A stretch of 64,000 nucleotides of DNA from Candidatus Accumulibacter affinis (lineage in GTDB: Bacteria > Pseudomonadota > Gammaproteobacteria > Burkholderiales > Rhodocyclaceae). The stretch is taken from positions 372,001-436,000 of the forward strand of contig JADJOT010000012.1 in the NCBI GenBank assembly GCA_016713625.1, read 5' to 3'. The position numbers and the translations under genes were made by a program. Position 1 is the stretch's first letter. Each line of letters begins with the position of its first letter. Positions 54,932 to 64,000 of the stretch are shown here, piece by piece. Below the pieces are notes generated by a model, which saw only the letters and a list, made by a program, of their open reading frames with translations, did not search any database and had not been told where the DNA came from.

Positions 54932-55155
54932 CAGGGCCTCGCCACTCGGATAGCATATGACGACTATCGCTTCAACCATATGATTTGTTCACAACTATTG
55001 TGTCTTTCGTCGCTGATTTCGAGGTCGCCTCGCTGGTCGAATCGTTGGCGCAGGTTGTGGCAGACGCGGTTTGGATGATTGAGGTTTGCCGAAATTGCTT
55101 TAAAAACAAGCAGAAACAGTGCCTTGGCTTATGCATTCCGAGTGACGAGGCCCTG
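54932..55155. mobile_element. 224-bp ISAs1-derived MITE with 10-bp TSD
   Basis: The ends (54932-54956 and 55131-55155) match the 25-bp ends of the ISAs1 element at 46268-47551 with few mismatches, but the interior is unrelated and non-coding. Both flanks are cggtgggggt (54922-54931 and 55156-55165), a perfect 10-bp duplication like that of the full element. A non-autonomous element probably moved by an ISAs1 transposase. Confidence 0.88.
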
Positions 55156-55472
55156 CGGTGGGGGTCAGGGCCCCGGTGGGGGTCAGTTCTAACATTCCAA
55201 CATTTCGCCAGAGCAATGATTGTAAATGTGAGCCTCTTGCAAAACTCCCCCAGGCGAATTGCTGCGCCGCACCATTCGCTCTCGGGAAGCGATTTTTTTC
55301 GCGAGCAAACTAAAGCGAGCAAACTAAAGGGGCCAGGCTAGATTTACAATAGTCGGTGCGGGCAGAACAATAACAATAGGGGACTACGGTTTTCCGGCCA
55401 AACTTCTCATTGAACCCCGTCTGGTGCCATAAAGCTGCGCCAGAAGGTTGATTCCAACGTCAGGTACGCCGC
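55156..55472. other. Gap with possible IS5-type end
   Basis: No gene. The stretch gagcctcttgcaaaactccc near 55231 resembles the terminal repeat of some IS5-group elements. A tandem gcgagcaaactaaa pair is at about 55302-55328, and short complementary arms (attgtaaat / atttacaat) flank the area. Probably an IS remnant. Confidence 0.3.
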
Positions 55473-55748
55473 ATGTTCAAATTCGAGTGGGACGATCAAA
55501 AGGCAACGAGCAACCTGAAAAAACACGGCGTAACGTTCGACGAGGCCGTCAGCGTATTTGCGGACGCGCTGGCTTTGACCTTTGCGGACACGGATCACTT
55601 CGAGACCGAGGAGCGAAGCCGAACCTACGGCATCTCAAACAAGAGACGACTCCTCGTGGTGGTTCACACGGAGCGCCGCGACAATGTTCGAATCATCAGC
55701 GCACGAAAGGCGACTCGATATGAAAAAGGCATCTACGATAAAATCTGA
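55473..55748 (+). CDS. brnT: BrnT-family toxin
   Basis: A 91-residue BrnT ribonuclease-type toxin: FEWDDQKATSNLKKHGVTFDEA, then RRLLVVVHTERRDNVRIISARKATRYEK, the RelE-like fold with the ISAR.A..E motif. Intact. The partner gene starts inside its last codons (29-nt overlap). Confidence 0.92.
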   Translation: MFKFEWDDQKATSNLKKHGVTFDEAVSVFADALALTFADTDHFETEERSRTYGISNKRRLLVVVHTERRDNVRIISARKATRYEKGIYDKI

Positions 55749-55983
55749 TCAGGACATACCAGAGCTGAAGAGCGAGCAACTCGGGGTTGGCGTGCGTAGC
55801 AAGTACTTCAAGCACTTTACGCAAGGGAGCAATGTCGTTGTTCTGAAACCTGAGATTCAGAAGGCATTTCCCACGTCCGAAGCAGTCAACCAGGCCTTGG
55901 CAAGAATGTTGGCCTTTGCGCAAGAGACGCAGAGCCTGACTATTCGCTCAAAGCGGACGTCCCGCAAGCGGGCTGCCGTTTAG
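55720..55983 (+). CDS. BrnT-partner antitoxin
   Basis: An 87-residue protein from ATG 55720, in the antitoxin position of a BrnTA pair. Residues 28-70 (KYFKHFTQGSNVVVLKPEIQKAF and VNQALARMLAFAQ) and a basic tail give a DNA-binding, possibly ribbon-helix-helix-like shape. It does not carry the standard BrnA core, so it is named by context. It ends 50 bp before the second copy of the large repeat. Confidence 0.7.
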   Translation: MKKASTIKSDQDIPELKSEQLGVGVRSKYFKHFTQGSNVVVLKPEIQKAFPTSEAVNQALARMLAFAQETQSLTIRSKRTSRKRAAV

Positions 55984-56032
55984 CTTCTTCGTAAAGCGAC
56001 CTATTTTCAAAAGCCTGGGAATTGCCAGCTTC

Positions 56033-58632
56033 CGAAGCGGTGCTCAAAGCCAAGCGGCAGGTGGCGCTGCTCTCGCCGCTGGTCGCCAATGGCCAGCAAC
56101 ATGCCGCGCTGGCGCTGCAGGTCGAGGAACTGCGCAATTGCCGCGAGGCGCTCACCGCCTATTTCGCCAGCCTCAAGCTTGGCCTCCTCGACAAGCGCCT
56201 CGCCGGCCTCGCCGAGGACTGGCGCCGCCAGGACGCGCAGGTCAGGCGCGGCGAGGCGCAGCGCGACGCGCGCGCGCAGGAAGGCGAACTCAAGCAGAAC
56301 ATCGCCGACAACGGCGGCGATCGTCTCGAACGGCTGGCCGCCGAGATTCGTCGGCTCGATCACGAGTGTCAGGCGCGCCAGCGCAAGGCGCAGCGCTACG
56401 CCGACCTGCTGCGCGCGATCGGCGACGCTCCCGGCACCGACGAAGCCACCTTTCTCGACCAGCGGCAGCGCTGGTCGTCGCTGGCCGAGGATGCCCGCGA
56501 GCGCGAGGCCACGTTGCAGAACGAGCTCACCGAGCACGGCGTCAGCCTGCGCCAGGGCAAGCTCGAACACGACGAGCTGGCGGCCGAGATCCGCAGTCTC
56601 AAGGCGCGGCGCAGCAACATCCCGGCCGAGCAGGTGGCGATGCGCAGCGCGCTCTGTCGCGCGCTGGCGCTGTCCGAGGACGCCATGCCCTTTGCCGGCG
56701 AGCTGCTGCAGGTGCGCGACGACGAGCGCGACTGGGAAGGCGCCGCCGAGCGACTGCTGCGCAACTTCGGGCTGTCGCTGCTGGTTCCCGACGACGATTA
56801 CGCGCAGGTCGCCGAGTGGGTCGACCAGACCCAGCTCAGGGGCCGGCTCGTCTACTTCCGCATCCGTCGCAGTGCGCGCAACGAACTTCCCGACCTGCAC
56901 CGCGACTCGCTGGCGCGCAAGCTGTCGATCAAGCCCGACTCGCCGTACTACGACTGGCTCGAGCGCGAGCTGGCGCACCGCTTCGACGTCGCCTGCTGCG
57001 CCACGCAGGAGCAGTTCCGCCGCGAGTTGCGCGCGATCACCCGCGCCGGCCAGATCAAGGCGCCCGGCGAGCGGCACGAAAAGGACGATCGCCACCGCCT
57101 CGACGACCGCAGCCGTTACGTGCTCGGCTGGACCAACGCCGCCAAGATCGCCGCACTCGAAGCCAAGGCGCGGACGCTGGAAGTGCGGCTAGGCGAGCTG
57201 GGCAGCCGCATCGGCAAGGTGCAGCAGGAACAGAACGCTCTCAAGGCGCGCCTGACGACGCTGTCGAAACTCGACGAGTACACCGACTTCAACGAGCTCG
57301 ACTGGCAGTCGCTGGCGACCGAAGTGGCGCGGCTGCAGGAAGAGAAGCGCCTCCTCGAATCGGCGTCCGACCTGCTCAGGCAACTCAGCGAGCGGCTGCG
57401 CGAAGTCGTCGCCGCGCTGAAGTCGCTGGAAACCCAGCTCGAGGAACACCGCGACAAACGCTCGCGAATCGAGCAGCGGCAGAGCGATGCCAGCGCGCTG
57501 CGCGAGCTGACGCAGGCGCTGTTGCTCGAACCGAAGATGGCAGCACAGACAGCGTACTTCGAGCGCCTTGATGCGGTGCGCCACGAGGCGCTGGGCGAGC
57601 ACCAGCTCAGTGTCGAATCGTGCGAAAGCCGCCAGCACGAAACCCGCGTCTGGCTGCAGACGCGGATGGAGGCCGAAGCACGCAAGCTCAACCTGCTGCG
57701 CGACCGGATCATCCAGGCGATGGTCGCCTACAAGGAAGAGTTCAAGCTCGATACCGCCGAGGTCGATGCGAGCATCGAAGCGGTCTTCGAATACCGCAAC
57801 ATGCTCGACAAGCTGCAGGCCGACGACCTGCCGCGCTTCGAGGCGCGCTTCAAGGAACTGCTCAACGAGAACACCATCCGCGAAGTGGCCAACTTCAACG
57901 CGCAACTGGCGATGTGGCGCGAGACGATCCGCGAGCGCATCGCGCGCATCAACACCTCGCTGACCCAGATCGACTACAACCCCGGCCGCTACATCGCGCT
58001 CGAAGCGCAGCCGACGCCGGACGCCGACATCCGCGACTTCCAGACCGAACTGCGCGCCTGCACCGAAGGCTCGCTGACCGGTTCGGACGACGCCCAGTAT
58101 TCGGAAGCCAAGTTCCTGCAGGTGCGGCGGATCATCGAGCGCCTGCGCGGCCGCGAGGGGCTCTCCGAACAGGACCGCCGGTGGACAGCCAAGGTCACCG
58201 ACGTGCGTTACTGGTTCGTCTTTGCCGCCAGCGAGCGCTGGCGCGAGGACCACAGCGAGCACGAGCATTACTCCGACTCGGGCGGCAAGTCGGGTGGCCA
58301 GAAGGAGAAGCTGGCCTACACCATCCTCGCCGCGAGCCTCGCCTACCAGTTCGGTCTCGAATGGGGCGCCGTGCGTTCGCGATCGTTCCGCTTCGTGGTC
58401 ATCGACGAAGCCTTCGGGCGCGGCTCCGGACGAGTCGGCGCAATACGGCCTGCGGCTGTTCGCCCAGCTCAACCTGCAACTGCTGATCGTGACGCCGCTG
58501 CAGAAGATCCACATCATCGAACCTTTTGTCTCCAGCGTCGGCTTCGGGCACAACGAGGAAGGCCGGACCTCGAAACTGCGCAACCTGACGATCGAGGAGT
58601 ATCACGCCGAGAAGGCGGAGGGCGGCCGGATG
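56033..58632 (+). pseudogene. jetC: Wadjet JetC copy 2, N-terminally truncated
   Basis: Starts at the repeat boundary, equivalent to residue 258 of JetC, so Walker A and the N-terminal coiled coil are missing. It keeps the 34 codons deleted from copy 1 and reads Trp where copy 1 has a stop. The signature SGGKSGGQKEK and Walker B are in frame. An extra C near 58428, shortly after Walker B, shifts the frame, and an extra G near 58617 then puts the true C-terminus in frame with jetD without a stop. Inactive, but complementary to copy 1. Confidence 0.9.
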
Positions 58633-59877
58633 AGCTGGACGCGGCCGGCAGCGCTGCGCGCCCAGGTGCAGAAGCTGTGGGATCGCGGCGACCTGCTGGG
58701 CAGCGTGGTTACCGGCGAGCCGCTTTTTCCACGACGGCTGGCGCTGCGTGGCCCAAGTTCACAGGAGATGAGCGATCGCTTCGACGAGGTGCGCGCCTGG
58801 ATCGGCGAACTGCGCGCGATGCCGCATTGCCGGGTCGAGATGCGCGAGTTCAGGCACCGTCTGTTTGGCGCCAACGCCGTCCCCGGCGAGGTCTGGATCG
58901 ATAGCCTCGACGACGCCCTGGCGCTGATCGGCAAACGGCGCGACGCCAGCCGCTTCGGCACTCTCCTTGAACTGACGCGTGCGCGTCAGCCGCAACTACT
59001 CGCCTGGCTGGCGAAGAGGCCGCTACGCGCGCTCGATCTGTCCGCAGAATGGAATCGCCTGCTCGACATTGTCGCCTGGCTGCAGGCGCATCCCCGCCCC
59101 GGCGTGTATCTCCGTCAGGTGGATATCGCCGGCGTGCATAGCAAGTTCATCGAAGCCCAGCGCAACGTGCTCGGCGAACTGCTCGATCTCGTCCTGCCGC
59201 CCGCCGCGCTCGATTCCTCGGCCGCCGGGGCGAGCCAGTTCGCCCGCCGTTACGGTTTTCGCGACAAACCGCAGCGCATCCGTTTCCGGATTCTCGATCG
59301 CCGGCATGCCCTGCTGGCTGGCGATCTCGAACAGGATCTCACCGTCGATGCCCGGAGCTTTGCCCGGATCGACCCGAAAGTCGAACGCGTTTTTATCACC
59401 GAGAACGAGATCAACTTCCTCGCCTTCCCGGAAGTGACCGACAGCCTGATCGTCTTCGGCGCGGGTTATGGCTTCGAGACGCTCGCCGACGCGGCATGGC
59501 TATCGCGCTGCCGAATTCATTACTGGGGCGACATCGACACCCACGGCTTCGCGATCCTCGACCAGTTGCGCGCGCATTTCGCCCACGTCGAATCCTTCCT
59601 GATGGATCGTGCGACCCTGCTGGCCTTTGAAACGCAATGGGGCGAGGAGGACAGGCAGACCCTGCGCGAGCTGCCCCGACTGCATGCGGAGGAGGGCGCC
59701 CTGTACGACGACCTGCGCGACAACCGCCTGCGCAGGAACCTGCGTCTCGAGCAGGAGCGGATCGGTTTTGGCTGGGTCGAGGCGGCGCTGGCGGCGCTGA
59801 CTGCTGCAGGGCAGCCCGATCGATCTTCAGATTCGCTCAGACCAGCGCCAGCTCGACACGCCGCCCGGCCCGAGTAG
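58630..59877 (+). CDS. jetD: Wadjet nuclease JetD, copy 2
   Basis: A 415-residue JetD, apparently identical to copy 1 over the whole chain, with the same Toprim motifs (VFITENEINFLAFPE, GYGFETL, WGDIDTHGF). The ATG at 58630 matches copy 1. In this copy the frame is open upstream into the JetC tail, so a JetC-tail/JetD fusion could be made. No jetA or jetB accompanies it. Confidence 0.92.
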   Translation: MSWTRPAALRAQVQKLWDRGDLLGSVVTGEPLFPRRLALRGPSSQEMSDRFDEVRAWIGELRAMPHCRVEMREFRHRLFGANAVPGEVWIDSLDDALALIGKRRDASRFGTLLELTRARQPQLLAWLAKRPLRALDLSAEWNRLLDIVAWLQAHPRPGVYLRQVDIAGVHSKFIEAQRNVLGELLDLVLPPAALDSSAAGASQFARRYGFRDKPQRIRFRILDRRHALLAGDLEQDLTVDARSFARIDPKVERVFITENEINFLAFPEVTDSLIVFGAGYGFETLADAAWLSRCRIHYWGDIDTHGFAILDQLRAHFAHVESFLMDRATLLAFETQWGEEDRQTLRELPRLHAEEGALYDDLRDNRLRRNLRLEQERIGFGWVEAALAALTAAGQPDRSSDSLRPAPARHAARPE

Positions 59878-59976
59878 CACGCGTCACCAGCATGTCGAGA
59901 CTGCACTTGTCGTACTCATCGCGCATCACGCCAGGAATACGCGATGGCCGTGTGCCGAGTCGCTCCGCCCCAGCAC

Positions 59977-60364
59977 TCACCACACCGTCTGCACGCGAAA
60001 GGCCGTAAACGCGGGGTCGCAGCTAATCAGCGGCACACCTTCCAGTTCGCTCTGCGCGGCCAGCATCCGGTCGAATGGGTCGCGGTGCTCGGCTCCTTGT
60101 CCACCTGCTCGCAAGGCATGCAGGTAGGTCACCGGCAAATGCTGAAACGCGTCGAGTTCGACCAATTCGTTGAACCGCGCCACCGCCTCGCCCGCCAGCG
60201 ACAATTTGCCCAGCCGATGCTTGGTGGCAATTTCCCAGGCGCTTGCGGCGCTGACCAGAATGGTATTGGCTTCGTTCTGAATACACGCGCGAGCGACCGG
60301 CGACAACTGCGGATCGTCGGTCCCACCACCAGAGCAGCGCGTGCGTGTCGAGCAAGTACTTCAT
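59977..60364 (-). pseudogene. PIN-domain toxin copy 2, frameshifted
   Basis: Identical to the toxin at 39618-40004 except for a few bases, one of which is an added C near 60323. The frame starts MKYLLDTHALLWWW and then leaves the toxin frame, which continues on the same strand as LSPVARACIQNE. The first catalytic Asp is separated from the rest, so the toxin is dead. Confidence 0.85.
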
Positions 60365-60594
60365 TTGCCCTCCCAGCTCGTCAGCTCGTCGTCTGGCAAG
60401 GATTCGAAAAACGTCGCGTCGATTCGCCCAGCCAACCGCCCCGGCGACCGCGCACCCGCCCCCGGCGCCAATGGCACCAGCCGCGCATAGGGTTTGCCCG
60501 CCTTTGCCAGCACTATCTCCTGCCCGGCGTGGGCCTGTTCCAGCAGGCGGGAAAAATTCGTCTTGGCATCATGCACGTTGACAATCAGCACCAT
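60361..60594 (-). CDS. Phd/YefM-family antitoxin, copy 2
   Basis: The same 77-residue antitoxin as at 40001-40234. Intact although its toxin in this copy is broken, which is the order expected if toxin loss is tolerated and antitoxin loss is not. It could neutralise the intact toxin of copy 1. Confidence 0.9.
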   Translation of the reverse strand: MVLIVNVHDAKTNFSRLLEQAHAGQEIVLAKAGKPYARLVPLAPGAGARSPGRLAGRIDATFFESLPDDELTSWEGK

Positions 60595-60689
60595 GGCAAC
60601 TCTCCTGGTTGGTCAAGGAAATGGACTAAGTCTAGCAGATGCAGGTGCGATGGTGTTGGCGATGGAGAACGTTTGAACGAGGGTGGGGT

Positions 60690-61302
60690 CAAGTTTTGCT
60701 TTTTTGCGTGAGAGCGTCAAGCCGGGTCCCGGCGGCGGCGTCAGCGCAATGGTGACGCCGCTCGAACTCATCGAGCGTCTGGCTGCGCTGATTCCGCCGC
60801 CGCGCCGACATCGGCATCGCTACTACGGCGTACTGGCACCCAATGCACCGCTACGCGCACAGGTCACCGCGTTTGCCGGCGTGCCGGAAAGTACGCCGCG
60901 TGCAGCAGCGACTGATCCACCTGAGCCCATCGTCACAACCGCTCCGCAGATCAACACACCCAGCCCGTCCTCCATGGGGACAGAGGAAGCACGGGGGAAG
61001 AGGAAGCGCTCCTGCATCGCGCCGCCCGCTACGCCTGGGCGCTACTGCTCGCGCGGATCCATGAGGTCTTTCCGCTCGTCTGCCCACGCTGCGGCGGCGA
61101 GATGCGAATCATCGCCTTCATCACCGACGCCGGTGCCGTGTGCGACATCCTGACTCATCTGGGCGAGCCAACATCGCCGCCACGCCTGATGCCCGCCCGT
61201 GCGCCGCCGCTCTGGGAGATGCAGGGCGCCACCCTGGGCGTGGACGACCCACAGGCTCAATCGGCGCCCGAGTACGAATTCGACCAGCGTATCGCCTGGT
61301 AG
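60690..61302 (+). pseudogene. IS91-family transposase C-terminal fragment, copy 2
   Basis: The same fragment as in copy 1, ending ...SAPEYEFDQRIAW at TAG 61300-61302, the normal end; here the GAA codon replaces the stop of copy 1. The frameshift between LAPN and RYAWALLLARI is shared by both copies, so it predates the duplication. Confidence 0.7.
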
Positions 61303-61561
61303 GTGCGGAATGGAAGCAAGACGAGCTGCCATCGCCCGTCGTGAGAAAAAGGACCTTGGGGTCTTCTCTTTTACCTTGGGAAAAACGAGAGACCTGACCC
61401 CTGGCCCGGTCCTGCACCGCGCTCAACGTCCTGCACTGGGTGAACTCCCTGACGCTTCTGAGGGTTCTGTCCCATGGCATCGACGTCCAACCGCCGGTAC
61501 CGGATTCTGAGAGTCTCAAACATATAGGGTGTGGCTCTTTTGAGCCACGATTTCCCTGCGA
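61303..61561. other. Gap with shared repeat and stem-loop
   Basis: From 61344 the sequence is unique. It includes the repeat block shared with 54620-54649 (ccttgggaaaaacga). A perfect 7-bp stem with TTTT loop (61531-61548, GTGGCTC/GAGCCAC) lies 14 bp before the ISKra4 transposase end and may be its terminator or part of the IS end. One open frame reads ALNVLHWVNSLTLLRVL, an unrecognised remnant. Confidence 0.45.
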
Positions 61562-63117
61562 TCACGCAGCCATTTTGGTGTCATTGTTCTGCGGTGCCGA
61601 CAGATAGTTGCGCTGGCGCTCTTGGCGATGGTGAAAGGCCATGTACTCCTCGAAGTCGCCGCTGGCACGAAGGGAGCGCAAGCGGAGCACCGCTTCCGCG
61701 CCGTCCAGACTCCAGCGGGCGCCGGTGAGGTCCATGCGGTCCTTGACCAGGTGACGACAAGCGCCCTCGATGATTCCGGTGGCGATCGGCCAGCCGTTGG
61801 CCAGGGCGGTGGCATAGTCGAAACGTTCTTTGTTCTTGAGCAGGTAGTCGGCACACTTGTCGACCGGCGCTCGCGCCTCTTGTGAGATGCCTTGGCGGGT
61901 GGCGCTGCGACGCATCCCCCGCGGCCACGTCGCTGACTTTCCCCTGGAGTAGGGCGTAGGCGCGCTCCAGCACCCAAGTTTCGGCTTCCTGCGTGCCATC
62001 TGCGTGGAAGCAGTAGGCGGCTTTCCACAAGTATTCGAGGACATGCACGAAATCCTGAATGACCACCACGTCCGTTCGGTGGCGCGCAATCGCCACTTCG
62101 ACTTCCCGCTGTTGAGCTTCCTGGCCATCGACCAGCACCAACCACCTTCGTTCATGCTTGGGGTCACGACGCTCGGCTTCGGCGAACATCTCCTCGATCA
62201 CTTCCGCCGGGGTCTGACGTAGGCTGGCCCACACCCGCTTGTTCTGTACTTTGGGCCGCTTCGGCGCGGTTGACTCGTCTTGCCCCATGATCTGCTCGAC
62301 GATCCGCAGATGCGGGCCACCTCGTATACCGAGGCGACCGTGGCCATCCGCTTACGATTGCGCTTCTCGCCTTTACTCAGACGGGCTTTGAGTTTGTGCG
62401 TCGTCGCTTCCGCCTTCTTACGCGCCGCCTCTCGAAGGTCTTGCTTCCGCACGACAATGCCTTTGCCATCGGTACTCATCACCAGCAGATCGCTGCTGTC
62501 CACTTCCGGCGTACCGGCTTCCTCCTCAGGCGCACTGGCTTCCTCTACCGGCCGACGAGCGTCCTCCACCGCCGGACGGGCGTAAAACTCGTCAAAATCC
62601 ACGCTGATCGCCCGGGACAGTTCTTCGGCTTGTCGCTTCGGCACTTCCGCACCCGTGCCTTCCTGGATGGCCTTCACCGCCTCTTCAAACGAGCCCTTGG
62701 CCACTTCCAACCCTACCTTGCGTCGCACCCCTTGGGAGTATTGGTTCGGCGGCAGATTCAGCGCAGCATCCAACGGGAAAACACTCTTCAGCCGGGCTCC
62801 GCTGTACCCCAGGCGCCTGACCGTCACTTCGCCGAACACCGTCGCCAGCGATCGGCTTCTGGCTCGGCAATGCCGCCGCTCCGCTCCGTCCGCCCCGGTC
62901 ACTACTTCACACCTTTCTTCCGCCGCCGCTCGTTGATCCAGGTACCCCTGCATCAAACGCCGCAACAACTCATACCCCTGCGCGCGATCAGTGATTCGAC
63001 CTCCCCATGCTCCAGGATTCGTGCCGAATCCGATCGCAGTTCACCCATCAGTTTCTCAAACTGCTCGCGAGCCGCCACAAACTCGTCAAAACAGGTCTCT
63101 TTGGTCTCTCCTGACAT
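61562..63117 (-). pseudogene. ISKra4-family transposase, frameshifted
   Basis: From ATG 63117 (MSGETKETCFDEFVAAREQFEKL) the chain runs through LMQGYLDQRAAAEERCEVV, VRRLGYSG, LLVMSTDGKGIVVR and ERRWLVLVDGQEAQQ to the DDE end with GIIEGACRHLVKDRMDLTGARWSLDGAEAVLRLR split across frames. Breaks are near 62960, 62300 and 61910. The family is recognisable throughout, but no single frame encodes it. Confidence 0.82.
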
Positions 63118-63539
63118 ATCGAGGGGCCTCCTGGGCATGGGTAATCAGCTTGAAAACCGTTACCTACCACCTCCGAGGCATCTTTGACAACCCTCTGATA
63201 AATCATCTCTTTGATCCGCAAGCAATCCCTCGTGGCCGAAAAGATCCACACCCAAACATATACAGGAAATCGTCGACCGCGCCTCGGAGGATACAACGGT
63301 GCCACTGCTTGGCTTCGGGTCGGGCGACGTAAGAGAGCGAATTCAACGTAGAGTATATGATCGTGTCGAGCCATTGCTTGGCACCTGCGCTCGATTGGGT
63401 ATCCTCGATCCCATCGTCGATAGCCTTGTAGCTAAGATTCGAACCCTCTGGGAGTCTCGCTCTCGAAATGAACAGATGTCCTGCCAAGCGTTACCAGGAA
63501 CGTCGTCTTTAGCCGCAGAGGGGCAATGACTGCAAGCAG
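63118..63539. other. Gap between ISKra4 and IS1595 remnants
   Basis: No gene supported. A TTGACA-like hexamer is at 63185-63190 in a less GC-rich stretch. The two small opposing frames in this stretch have no recognisable content. Confidence 0.35.
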
Positions 63540-64000
63540 AGCTTTCGAGTATGCGCGACGTGATCGGAAATGAAGGCGTGTAGCGAGGCCGACGACGCGT
63601 CCGAAAGCGGCGCAATTCGGCAGCGGCCGTAACCTTTCGGTTCGTGGATCTCGACAGCGATGCCGGTCAGGATCTTCTTGCCCTTCGCCCGGCCGCCGCT
63701 CAGCCCCGGCTCCCGACCGCCGATGTAGGTCTCGTCAACCTCAACGCCCCCGGCCAGCCGTTCGCGGCCCGGGCGCACAAGCACCGACCTCATCCGATGC
63801 AACATCGCCCACACGGTCTGGTACGAGCCGATCTCCAGGGTCCGCTTCAGGCTCAACGCCGAGATCCCGTCCTTGCCGGTGGCAACAGCCAGCAGGCTGT
63901 GAACCACACCGTCAACGGCGTGCGCGTTCGGTCGAAGATGGTACCCGCAGTGACCGACGTGCGGGGTGCCGCACCCGGAGCACTTGAACCGAGCGTCAGC
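63540..64000 (-). pseudogene. IS1595 (ISXO2-like) transposase fragment, runs off window
   Basis: On the minus strand, entering from the window edge: TSVTAGTIFDRTRTPLTVWF of the N-terminal part. Then, after a frameshift near 63880, come SALSLKRTLEIGSYQTVWAMLHRMR and VEVDETYIGGREPG with the first catalytic Asp of the ISXO2-like domain. The C-terminal third after FISDHVA is lost near 63540. Truncated at both ends as seen here. Confidence 0.8.

Larger units (their letters stand above)
56033..61343. repeat. Large direct repeat, copy 2 (about 5.3 kb)
   Basis: The same content and orientation as 35774-40982. The left junction lies 50 bp after the BrnT partner; the right one at 61343, after which the sequence differs. 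Distance between copies is about 20.26 kb. Confidence 0.95.

Noticed and set aside
63203..63487. 94-residue minus-strand frame between IS fragments
   Set aside because: No ribosome site, no recognisable segment, overlapping opposite frames; not supportable.
1..64000. CRISPR array
   Set aside because: No regularly spaced direct repeats with unique spacers; the only tandem array is the spacerless 7-bp repeat at 6364.
1..64000. tRNA or rRNA genes as insertion anchors
   Set aside because: No cloverleaf with TTCGANNC-type arm or rRNA core sequence noticed next to island boundaries.

Overview
The window is a GC-rich chromosomal stretch from what looks like a betaproteobacterium. The cysD/cysN/cysH/DUF934/cysI operon with a divergent CysB-type regulator, the gene content and the heavy load of IS elements and group II introns fit the Rhodocyclales (for example 'Candidatus Accumulibacter' and relatives). 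That taxonomic call is an inference from gene content and style; no rRNA or tRNA gene is visible.

Layout. (1) Positions 1-5568 hold part of an exopolysaccharide locus: a partial WecA-type sugar-phosphate transferase, a Wzb-like phosphatase, a Wza-like export lipoprotein and a Wzc-like tyrosine kinase. It converges on rlmB (5587-6345). (2) 6364-6447 is a 7-bp minisatellite and 6474-7547 a zinc-site protein resembling beta-class/carboxysomal carbonic anhydrases. (3) 7697-13717 is an assimilatory sulfate reduction operon (tauE-like, cysI, DUF934, cysH, cysD, cysN) with a divergent CysB-like regulator. (4) 15.8-25.0 kb is a patchwork: antiporter and Rhs remnants, a complete IS66-type element carrying a DruA-like (DUF4338) gene with exact 8-bp target duplications, an AbiEi/AbiEii type IV toxin-antitoxin pair, and a second IS66 element. 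(5) 25.3-30.7 kb returns to ordinary genes (solute-binding protein, fadD, DUF808, class V aminotransferase), with a near-perfect LexA box ahead of a small ORF.

(6) From 30.7 kb to the end is a defence/mobile-element island. It starts with remnants of a type III restriction system and a VapBC pair. A Wadjet type I operon (jetABCD) follows, with jetC broken, then a PIN/Phd toxin-antitoxin pair and an IS91 fragment. Next is a low-GC, translationally coupled four-gene operon (Dam-type methylase, metallophosphoesterase, Orc/Cdc6-like ATPase, unknown protein; 41416-46227). This is the best candidate for an undescribed defence system. Beyond it lie an ISAs1 element inserted in a group II intron, a second intron whose reverse transcriptase is split by a serine-recombinase element, a third intron in the opposite orientation, an ISAs1-derived MITE and a BrnT toxin pair. 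Then comes a second, 5.3-kb direct copy of the jetC-jetD-TA-IS91 segment, followed by ISKra4 and IS1595 transposase fragments.

The housekeeping blocks are intact, whereas almost every mobile or defence gene after 16 kb carries frameshifts, deletions or insertions. The two Wadjet copies carry different lesions: copy 1 has a nonsense codon, a 102-nt deletion and a frameshift in jetC; copy 2 lacks the 5' part but keeps the 102 nt, with its own frameshift near the 3' end. The direct repeats bracket about 15 kb that includes the four-gene operon.
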